Shown here one piece after another: positions 48,363 through 60,300 of a stretch of 64,000 nt of DNA. The stretch comes from Watersipora subatra (lineage: Eukaryota; Bryozoa; Gymnolaemata; Cheilostomatida; Watersiporidae). The notes beneath the pieces were generated by a model. That model did no database searches. It was given only the letters and a program-made list of their open reading frames with translations, and had not been told where the DNA came from. Position numbers and translations under genes: made by a program. Location of the stretch: the NCBI RefSeq assembly GCF_963576615.1, contig NC_088713.1, forward strand, positions 39,845,776 through 39,909,775, in the 5' to 3' direction. The first letter of the stretch is position 1, and each line of letters opens with the position of its first letter.

Positions 48363-51300
48363 CTGAATCTATTGTAGTAGAAAACAAGGCCAGTCAGTAA
48401 AAATTGGCAACAGTTCAATGAATATGAAGTCTTTGCAATATGTAGGGTAATTATTTACAATTTTCTGTAAATAAAAATTGAACATGTCAGCTATAACCAC
48501 TTTTCATTGTACAAAAACATATTACGATCACCCAAACATAACAAATCTTTGGATATACGAAAACTCAGCAAGATTTGTTTTGATATGTGAACAAATTTTT
48601 AATTAACAAAATCTGAATCTTTCTGAAACATCTCAAACAAGTAGATACACGTTCACATTTTTTATTCATATAGTTGGATTCTTTGTTGGCCGGAGATTAT
48701 TTAAAAATTGTCATATTTTTGCTTCTTTCACAAGTTTATCTTAGACCATACAGATGAATGATCTAAGATTGACTGGTTGCTGTCTTTCTCAAAATCTTTG
48801 GAACAATTATTTAATATTTATTACAAAAAGGGCTTTCTTAATTTTCTTATTTAAGCATATGATAAAATGCCAAACAATCTAGCTTGAAATATAGCGCATT
48901 GCAAGTATTCGCTTATTCCTACATGCATCTAGACACTTGAAGTTATTTCCTCAACGTAACTTTCACTGATGATCAGTTATGAACAAATGAATCCAATAAG
49001 GCATTTTATTGTGTGTTGAACTTGCTTATTATAAGGTAAGTATTTGCAAATCTTATGAGCAAACACTGTTAATTAGCATTATCAAACACTTTAGCATAAA
49101 AACATTAAAACGTTTATTAAGATCTCACACCACTGCTTTCAAAATGCATTCCTATGGTTGCTCTTATTTGGTATTGAAGGATATTATGGTATCGGCAGAC
49201 CCGACTCAGTTTGAGTATTGTGGATCTTGGTGAAACCCAACCTAAGCAAATCTACAGTAACTATCCAAAAACTGTGAAGAGTATAGATGAGAATAAGATT
49301 CATTGAGAAATTATTGGATGAGATAAGCTTCTCATGTCCAATTTTGACTGTTTTTGGCTCATATTGGTACTTTTGTAATTTCATAAACAAATAAACCTGT
49401 AAATAACTAATATAAACACAAAAGACCTTCATCAAGGGCATCTGCATAAAATATCAACTGTATTACCCTTTACGAACAGCGCTAATCAAGAGAACTTACT
49501 TGCAAAATTTAAAACATCATACCATCAAAATACCGCCCTGATTCATTCCTGCATATAAACTATAATAATTGTGATGTGCGTAAACACGTTGTCAATAAAC
49601 TAGCACTCGATTCCAAAATAAAGAAAAGATTTAGCTAGAACATGTAGTTATTATTATAAGCACTGAGTGTGTTCACCTCTTACCTGTTTGTCAAAGAGAG
49701 TCTTGAGATCTCGATGGCAGGCATGTTTAGAAAGGGACTCAACAACAGCATTAACAAACCAGGAACCGTATCTGGTATGTCTATGTGCCACGTGACCTGT
49801 CAGAGTTTAAATGTATAACTAGTTACAGTATGTTGGATGATTAAAATCATGCTTAAACTGAAAATGTACTGAATACTAACAATGTTCACCTTTAAATGTC
49901 TTCTTGAGTACATTGGTCAGGTTATTAAAATATGCAATGAAATATATTGATGACCATTAATATTATGAATTAATTGTTTGAATTTGAAAATTATTAGGTT
50001 TACCAGGAAAACTGGCTTGCCAGATTATCAGGTCATCAGTGTCTAAGACTGCAGGAGACATGGGCATAAGCATTGGATCAGAGACTGTGTTTGGCTCTGG
50101 AGGTGTTGTCAGGGTTGTGGCTGAGCTAGAAGGAAATCCAATTGTAGGTGAATTTGTAATTGATGACAGGGGAAAACTTGGATGAAGTGATGAAGTGGAA
50201 GGTTGAGGGTCAGTCACCACTCTATCACGCAAGACTACAAAAAAGCAATTCATAATGTTTACCTTAAACATGTTAAAATATTGTAGATTGAGGTTTAATC
50301 ATTGATTGTAGGTTCACTAAAATTAGTAACCAATAACAACGAAACAATATGCCTTACAATATATAAGATTAACAGTGCTTAGCTGGTCAAACGCCTATTA
50401 ATAGAAATTATGTTTACTTTTGATGTGCAAAAATAATGTAAGATGGAGTTCTATTTATGAATAGCTTCAAGAAATATGTAACTCACCTCCAGTGCATGCC
50501 TGAATAATAAGTAATTTTGGTTTTCCGGCCATTGCTCGAAAGTTCTGAGCGTATAAAGCGTTATTTATTTCTGTTCTCTGCACCGTCATTCCATCAGTTC
50601 CGGATATCCCTGTCTCAGAACCATGACTAAGGATGACCAACACAAACATCCCATAGTTTGCATGCTCAGGCCTTCTTGTCTCATTTCTGATCACCTCCAA
50701 CATGTGCTGTAAGGCAACCATTAGAAGCTTTCAATTAAGAAATTGGGTTGACTAATTGTATTTACAAATAGATTTGTGACACCAATACTGAATCAAAACA
50801 TTGTTGAGTTTAATTTCTAAATTCCAGTAAAATGTTGGAAGTGGTTTGCAGCAATATCTCAGAAAAATATCAACTATTTTACAATGTGGTAACATTTAAC
50901 AAAATTTGTTGTATTTTATTTACATTGCTATCATACTCAGCCTTGGTTGGGGTTTCATTCATTTTAATCAAATAGCCAACAGCACACAGCCTACGGACTG
51001 CTGTGTGTTGATTTGCAATGCAAGTTTCTAGAATGCCTTCATAACAAAATTCCAAGAACGTGCTGATAGATAGCGGTGGTCCCTAATGCATGCAGCGGGT
51101 GAGCTTGAGAGGCTGGTGCCCAGGAACCGGGTAGAGTTTTGAAGTCAGATAATTTTATTGAACTGACAGAAAACACGTAACAAATGCGTGTGAAGTTTGA
51201 ATAAATTCAGCTAAAATATGCAGAAGCATAGCAGTTGCAGTCAGCAAAGTGTTGTTGTGGTTTTACAAAATTATTCTAGATAAACTTGATAGCCGTAAAA

Positions 51301-54300
51301 CTACAATACAGAGAATTAACTACAGCATCATTTCTATCGACAATTAAATTTAATAAAAACCATTTGTCAACAGCAACCCATGAATTTAATTAACAGACGC
51401 TAAGTTTCACGTTCAAACATTACAAAAATATACAAAATGTTGCTACATGTACATGTACATGTTTTCAGGCCTTCAATTAACACATTGGTATGCCGCCTAA
51501 GTAGTATGACTGCAAGTTATCAAATGCAAATATCAAATGATTACGCTAGTAATCTCCTATTTCAGACCGCGCTCTGTTAAGGCATATATTATACCTGTAA
51601 CTCAATCTACTTATTATAGACTGATTTCTACTAAAGTTGTCACAAATTACATACCATCAAAAATATTTAATATAAAAAATTACCTGTTTGGTTATCAAAA
51701 ATACAATAGATGGCTGCATGTAAATTGTTTAGTCATTTAAAAGAACATAGAATTATAATTATGAATGAATAGAAAACGGATTACAAAAGTGCCCCAGCAG
51801 TCGATAACAAGTGCTAGCGCTTCTAATTCCTCACTGCTACAATAGCATTTATTAATACACACACACATACATGTACACATGTTCAAGCACACAAACACAC
51901 CCAAACATGAGCACGCACAAATGCGCTCACTCACACAAATGCAAGCTTGCGAATGGCACAAGAAATACACACAAACTCACAAACACATGAACACACTAAC
52001 ATCCATACCGATGCGCACACTGCAGTAACACAAGCACCAATACTAGCACTAACGCATGCACTAACTTGAGCACTAGTACTCTAATACACACAAACATAAT
52101 AGCAATGTGAAAATTTTTAACATAAATTACATTGCATGCAGTAACATTAAAATGGTTATAGCTCATTTGAGATATCACAGCATTAAAAGGCTTTGATATC
52201 CTAATAGTTAAAACATGCAAAAACGAAAGTTCAAATGTAATATTCAGTTTTTACAAACCCAAATTTTTAAATATCAGAGCTTATTTATCGAGTTTAAATA
52301 AAGTTTTCAATAATAAATTTCTCTTGAACTATAGTTAAAATAATGAAAGCAGATTTCACTACAAACCTGACCAGAAAGATTTTCCTCCCTAAAGCAACAA
52401 AATCCAAGTTTATCAAAAAGACACAAGATCCTCTGACCATCTCGAGTAGAACCTTGTCTGTCATCTGAATGTATGAAATTTATGTTGTTAATAAGAAGGC
52501 AGTGTCCTCTTATTGTGCTCATTCTGTACACCTGTGTTAACAAAAGGTACAAATAATGACTTAGTTCAGTTCATATAAAGTTGGTTACAGCTAATATTAA
52601 CTACATGGAATGACCTTTACATTGCTTAGCATGCATTTAACTAGTTACTATTAAACTGTTTATTATTCTACAGGGCTAAAAAGGGCTCACATCATCTGTG
52701 AAAAAGAGATCTTTGACATAAGATTTAGAACATGGTTTAACAGTCAGTTCCTCAGAAGCCTGGTCTGAAGTATCAGAGAGCTCACTGTCACTTGACTCTT
52801 CATCTTGTTGTGGTTGAACAGCATTTGTAAGCCTTTCTGGTTGTTGTTGAACAGGTACCACATCCTGCTCTGTGGCTGTAAAATTAGGTGCTAGTCATAA
52901 AATCATAAAATTATGTACTATGATGTCATGATGATGTGTTTATAAAAAAAACTAGTAGAACAAAGTATCAAATTGTAATAAATCATTATTATAGAACTTA
53001 CAAACAACAATAAACTATTTACTGCAATGCTATGTTATATGTTTTCGCAGCCAGTGCAACATATTTTAGTAATTTTGTTAAGACCTATGGGTGTTTTAGA
53101 TAGTTTAAAATTGTCTGATTTTGATAATGGTTTTTGTTAGTGGGTAAAAAAGTTATATAAACTGATATCAGTATTTAAATACAAATAAATATGACGTGTA
53201 TTGCTTATTGTATTTTTTAAATACTAAAAACATTAAGAACTTATCAAACATTTTATCTGCTTCACAAAGAATTATTGGTCTAAATCATATTCAGTTGTAT
53301 TGCAAGCAGTTTTTTAAATAAAGAGAAATTAAAAATAGATACAAACTAACGAAAATTCTGGAAAATTAGGCTAAATTATTATGCTGACGTATCATTTTTT
53401 TAACATAACTGTTATATTCTTGCCTCAAAAAAGGATTGTAAGCTAGCCATAGTAATTCATTATTAATTCTCTACTATTGAATCAATTAAACTTTAAGGAT
53501 TTTATAGGCAGTATATGGACATTTAGTAAAATGCATGACAAGTCATTGATAGTCAGTCTCGCATAGTGTTTCAAAGTTTAGGTTATTTATTTCGAGATTT
53601 ACTTAGCCACAATTTAAGTCATTGGTTTGCTATAATTGAAATAAAATACTGTTTAAACTGCGGATCAGCGACCAAGTCTTATTAGAGCTGTAAAATATAT
53701 CTGTTGGAATAGTATATCAAAATTTTTTAAATAGGCATGTGTACCTGTGGGTGTCACAGAGAGAGTGTCTAGATAGTCTTGTATGGTCCGTTTCTTCTCT
53801 TCATCAAGCTGATGACCTACATATAGATTGGTAAAACATTAATGAGGCATAATAAACATGTTAGTAGAGAATAAACCACTTTAGTAAATGGCATTTGTTG
53901 ACATTATAACTTACAAGGCCTTATGAGGGCTGATGGTACAGTTGGCCTTTCAATTCCAGTTTGCTCTGCATATTTTTCACAAGTCAGCTTTTCGACCCCC
54001 GAATATCGTTTGACTATGAGTGCATCACCTTCGGGACAAAACCAATCTGGATCAACAAAATCTTCTGGGTTTGAATCTCTTAAAAAAAGGCAATGACCAC
54101 AGAAAATGCGAATATATGGTTCACTTGCAATCCAAGCAGTTGAAAGCAGCTTCAAGATGCAATTGGTTGCGTTTTCGAGCTGTTTCCACATATCTCCAAA
54201 ATGAGGTTTGTCAGAACCAGCTTGCAGAGTAACTTTTTGACCATGGACATCATGTACGAAATTCACTTGCCACTCATTATGATAGACCACAGCACCATTT

Positions 54301-57300
54301 TCAGCAATCCTCTGTGTGTTTATGTCATTTGAAAACTCGTTTAGCACAGCAACTGTCATTAGCTGGAACCCATAGTTGGGAAGGGGAAGTCCTCTCAGGT
54401 TGATGTGTAGCTGTAGCTTAAATCTGCTTTCTTCCCCCCAAAGCTTGACTCTTTTTGAGGCAAAATATGGTATAGCATATCCGTATTTATGCTTTTCAGC
54501 ATTCAACACTATGGGGCCTTGTACAATCCAAAAACTTTTTAACAACTCAACGCTGATGTCAGGCTGAAATTTTGATTCCTTAGCAAGGAGATGGTGCAAT
54601 AGTGCCTCATCAAGGATGCCATTTCGGGTGAAGTTTTTGACAAACTGCTGATACAAAGCAAAACCGATGGATTTCCCCTTAAAATTAAACTCATGAAATT
54701 TCTGTGCTCTGTCTTTCCAAAGGCTGTCTGACCGGTGATGGAAGAGAATGGAAATCATTTCAGTCATTGCTGGGATGTCACGGAATATGTAAGTTTTTAA
54801 AGACTCTACTGACTGAAACCACAGAATGTCACCTATGTTATGCATGTAACGCAAAATTTGCAATGACTTCTTTCTAGGATAGCTAGCCTGGACTTCTGAA
54901 ACAGTGACAACAGGTTCTGTCAAACCATTTTCAACAAAGTTGCACATATCATTCCATTCCTGTGGTAAAAAAACCTTGTGCTTCATGCAACGAAAATCAA
55001 GAGCTTTTCTGAGTTCTTCTATTTGATGTGACTCTTTGCCAAACACGAATGTACTCTGTTCATTGAACACATCAGCTCCCTTGTTGGATAAAAATATGAT
55101 TTTATGGAGAACCTGCTTTTTTGCTCTACTTGGTAGTTGCTCAACACCTAGCATCTCATCTCGCAGTTCCTTAGAATGATTGAACAGACACTCTTTGTAA
55201 CTCTGTAGTTCTGAATCTGAAACTTTATCAGAGTGAGTCAGAACTAAAATAGGAGACTCTACTAACAAGGGACATGCAAGATAGATGTGAGACATCCATT
55301 TCCAGCAGAGTTCCTCAGTTGCTGCTTTTTCCCCTTCATTTTGGGCCAAAGATTTAAACTCATTCAAATTGACCACGATCATAGGAATGTTGCGTTCCTT
55401 TAAGATGTACCGATAGGTAATATGATATATTTCATGTCCTCCGTGATCAATCATCTTGGCGTATGAATGATCTAGCTGCACTCCTTGTATTTGAAATACC
55501 TTTGTTGTTTCATCTAGCATGTTGGTGTCAAAACGGTTTGTGAGTACGCGGCTTCTTGAGTGCAGAGATCTAATCAGGCTTGTTTTTCCTGACATTGAAT
55601 GCCCAACGACCGAAACAGGAACAATTGTAAGTTCGATTTGTTTTTGTGATGCAAGGTCTTCCAAAAATGATTTTATTGCAGCTAAACCTTGTTTAGCTAC
55701 TGCATAAGGAGGCGAAACTAAATTAAAGCAGCGATCACATTCAAAAATATTGAGATGTTTGAGGTTCAGAATCTTCTCATCTATCTTTGTTAAATTTTGG
55801 ATGCCAAAGAGGCTCATATAACGTAAGTTTTGCATTTTGAACACACAAGATGGAATTTCTGTTAGCTTGTTGTCACTGGAGTTTGACTCTTCCAACTGAT
55901 TCTGTTGATGCAGCCTGCAATCAGACAAGATGTATAAAAAGGATTAGCATTATTTAAGTTCAATCTGTGTGTGGAAACTTGTACCTTGTTTATCAGACAA
56001 AAACACTTCAATTTTACTCTTACATGCCAATGTAGTGTAATTCAAATATATAAACTAATAGATTCTTTCTATATCAACCTTGCCTTTTGAATAAAATAAA
56101 ACTTAACCTTATTTTTATTGAAGTCAACAGCAGTTAATACCAAATCAGTGCAAAAACAAATCTTCGAAAGAGATACTGCTTAGCAACAAAATCCTACCAT
56201 AACAAATTAGCTCAGTTGGGGTATGATATTCAGAACATTGCTTAATCACTCATATTACAAACAAAGCAAATCAAGGAAACTTCTCTTTTCTCAGCTATAT
56301 ACCAATATGTTAAAAATTGACTACTGTAGGTACTGCGAAATGTTCAGCAGTGAGTTTATTCAAATTTTAAAGTTTTGATATTGCAACATATATTATATAA
56401 AGGAAACACTTAATTGTCTCTATAATTTGTTAAGTTTGTTTGCATACATTTGTTTGCATACTTAACATACTTTGTTGTTACAGGCAGTTAATTAAAAATT
56501 CATTTAAAACTTTGAAAGATAAACCAAATTAAGCTAGCGCAGGAACAAAACCGGTGTTATTCATCACAGCCCCTCGCCGAACTGATTAGAAATAAAACAC
56601 CCTTACTGATCGGGTGTATATTAGTGTTTGCTAAATCTATTTTGTCAGTAAACTAAGTTATTGTGAAATAGAAAGCAAACTATTAATTTAAAGAAATTAT
56701 TCAGTTCAACCAACATTATATTTTTAGCTTTTATTTGATGCTTCAATTAAATACAATTTTTCAGCTTATAGTGCTACTATCCATAACTACATGTAATATC
56801 ATATAAACTGAGATGACTAGCTAATAATCTGTTGGTGTATTTGTTGTTGTTAATTATTATTTTCTATGAATCATTATAAATAAATATAAGGAATTAAATA
56901 TAAATTCTAAATATAAGCATAGGATGTAGTTGAAGAAAAAGCTGTTGTTTATTAAGTTTGAATATTCAGTTTGTTGACAGAAAATTTATTAGCTGAGTTC
57001 ATTTTGACAGTAGAGAACAAAAGTGAGAGCTTTATATGAAATAACTATGGGGACCAATAAGCAACAAGCTTTCAGAAAGCACAATGAGAAAAGCACAATA
57101 AAAAGCACAATTACAACCATGAAACTGCATGGTATTATAGCAACATGAATTTAATCTTTCTTATGAATTTCTGTCCTATAGTGTAATGCAAAAAATTGGC
57201 TGTTTTGAGTTCAATACTTGATTTAGTAAACATTTTAAGATTAGGGTATTATAAAGTCTAATTATTAAAATATTAGTATTCTTCTGACAATATTTAAGAA

Positions 57301-60300
57301 ATAAAATGAAGCTATTAAAAAGATTTTTAACGGACACATTTGCCAATTTTGAACTGTTATATTTTGCATATTAACTATTGTATAATAACTTTGTCGGTGT
57401 AAAATTAAATTTTGGCGACCAAATTGCATTCATTTTGAATACAATTAGGAGTTACAAATTTATGTAGAAGATAAAAAGATAATATAACCTGCAAGTTCAT
57501 GACAAGCTCAAGTAGGCCTTTAAGAAAATTACTTACATCAGCTTTCTTCTACAACCTTCGGTAGTGTGCTGTGTAGTGCAAGCCAGACTTGATTGCCACA
57601 TGTGGTTTTCTCGACAAACATATACAATTTAGTTCATTGGCTGAATTTTTCAGTAACAACACGAAAATAGTTCACAAAAAAATGGTTCAATGATTTAATA
57701 TGACATTAATCAAGGTCAAAAATAATGTAAACGGCTACAATGAAATCCTATAATAACTTGTAAATATAGTTAATATTCCACCTTATAAGAGGTCCGCAAA
57801 ACAGTATTTTAATTAAAATTTAATTTAGTTTTTGAGATTTTAGCAAACCTTGTTGGTAATTATTAAAACAAGAAATAAATAAGATGACACTTTAAAAATT
57901 TGTACTCAATTTGTAGGGAGATGTTAAAGAGCTAAAAAATAACAATTGTCTTTTGTTTCAGCAGTTCGAAATACTCCATTACTGCGTGAATGAGCACTAA
58001 AAATGAGCACAGGCTCCATGGCTAAATTCAGTGGTGCAAAAATAGTTTATTTAGGTTTTAGTGATTAGCTTATGACTTATGACACTAACTCTTAAGATAT
58101 TCAATGTGATTAGAATTTATTTTTACTTGTTTAAATTTTTAACTTTTTACAAAGTCTGATTTTATCCTAAATTTGAGCTTTTTATTTCACTGTTATATTG
58201 TAACTAGATAAAAGTATGATACTACGATTCTTTAAATAAAATGCAAAGTTACAAACACAATCGTTTATGCGCTTAGCATATTTCAGACAAATAAGCTACC
58301 AGTCGGCACAATGGATGTTACTTGAATAAATTTTTTTCAACTGAATACCAGTTACTAAAAAAAATATGAGGGTTTTTGGAATGAAACAATATTATTTGCA
58401 AATATGTTAGTTGTAACAGCCAAACCATGCCCAAGCGTTTCTTTTTCTCAAAGAGTAATGGTCTTTGGTGACATTTAGTTTCAGTAACCACTGTGGTTTT
58501 GTAAATTAGGTGATTTTAGCTGCTAGTTATGGCTATATCGTTTATTGATAATTTGGCAGAAAATATATTTTCATATATTTCTTACTGGCTAGATTTTGAT
58601 AATGTTGTGGAAGTCAGCGCTGACTAGCGCAAGTGGGTTCTGCATACAAGTTGTTACACCGAATGAGTAATAGCTCTCATGCACAACTGTAATTGTTGCA
58701 AACAAAGTGTCTGATGAATAATGGATTTTATTCACGCAAGCTCGCACTGTTCTTAATGCAGATTAAGAACGGAGCTCTCAGTCTTTAGTTCTGTCGTTTG
58801 TAGCCTGTATCGCTAGCTCTGTGCTCTTTGTTCCCCGTCTTAACACTGAAGCACCTTTGCTTATATAGCAAGGGCTGAGTGTTAATCAACGGGCTTTCCA
58901 CGTAAGCTGGCTTTTAAATTATAGGGCTTATCTGAGAATAGCTGAATGCTTATGGCAATTAAAGCAGCTCAGCTTAGTAAATCCATCACAATAATTCGCA
59001 AAACAACACTTACAAGATGATGACAAATAGTAACAGCCAAAAAATTCTTGTAACATACCAGTGAAGATTAGTAAACATAAAAATGAACAATCATTACAAC
59101 CAATCTTTGCTATCACTTTTTAGTAAATATTTAATAACCTAATTTAACATATTTTTTTAGAAGCAACACAAATTTAAGTCAAGAAAAATGCCGCAAGAAT
59201 AATTGTGACATTATTTAAGGACAGAATTAATGTAACCAGCTGCAATGACATTCTATAATAACTTGTAGATGCAGTTAATCTTTTTCTTTATACTAGGGTT
59301 GTAACGCAGTATTTACAGTACAATAAGCATTAGTTCATGAGATTTTAGCAAAGTTTATAGCAGAGGATTAAATAAGTAATTTAATAGGTTGGCAACTAGA
59401 CCTAACCTCACAGAGTTGTAAAACTGGTTTATTTAGGCAGTGATTAGCTTATGACACTACTCTTTAAGTTCTTAGATGTGATTGAAGTTTAATATTTATT
59501 GCTTAAGACTTTCAGTCTGATTTATTAAAAAAATAAGTTTTTTGTTTTAATGTTCTAGTGTGATTGTATAAAAGTATGACATTACAATTTTATAAATAAA
59601 ACACAACAATTTCCATAATAATCTGCAAGTAGGATCAATGATGGAAATTTACTAATTACACAATCTTTTATGTGCTTATCAGTGTTTGGGACAAATAAGC
59701 TACCAGTCAATGTTATTCGAGTAAACTTTACTCAAATGAAAGCTACTGTTTTTCAAAAGAAATTGGAATAACTTATTGCATGAAACACGTTTAATAAAAA
59801 ATCATTTTTTGTAGCAACAAAACCATGTTACAACAATTTCTTGCATTTGTATAGAACTATCATCTAGAGTGATCATTGACAGTTTACTTTTAACAACAAC
59901 TGATTTTGTAAATTATCCGTTTCACTGTGGTATGCGCGTGTATGCAAAATCTATGGCCAACTTCCGTATGCACATTTCTTTGCAAATTTTCCGATCTTTA
60001 GGACTTTTATGGTATTGAGAGGGATGTCCAAAGATTTCTCTATAAAATTAACCTAAAATAATGAAGCAACTTTGAATTTCTGTTAGGGAATTTCCAGCTT
60101 GAAAATGAACATTTTTGTCTTTCTGATGTTCAAGCCAAATAGTGTGACTATGGCGTTCATAAGTAGCTCCCGAGTTGGAAAATAGAGAATTACTTATTTT
60201 GATGACATCATAGCCTAATCATTTTCAGATTTCTGTGATTATACAAATAGTTAAAGTAGCGCCATTGGCTCTGATAGTGATGAAAGTAATAGTTTTGTAA

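Larger units (their letters stand above)
46480..51880. repeat. segmental duplication, upstream copy (partner 36440-43600)
   Basis: See the entry at 36440. This copy holds the intact last four exons of the Roco-caspase gene. Confidence 0.85.

Noticed and set aside
49184..49447. Minus-strand frame just after the p10 exon as the p10 end
   Set aside because: It has a suitable acceptor and phase, but the sequence (VYLFMKLQKYQYEPKTVKI) matches the caspase end poorly and is not conserved in the duplicated cassette.
53904..55928. The 674-codon Roco frame as a complete intronless gene
   Set aside because: Its first Met lies upstream of a strong acceptor at 55915-55916. Its last codons lie beyond a strong donor at 53914. 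The COR region continues in phase into further exons.
57538..57640. Possible Cys-rich exon on the minus strand with donor GAT|GTAAGT
   Set aside because: The acceptor is weak, the phase does not fit the flanking Roco exons, which join directly, and the sequence is part of the repeated unit.
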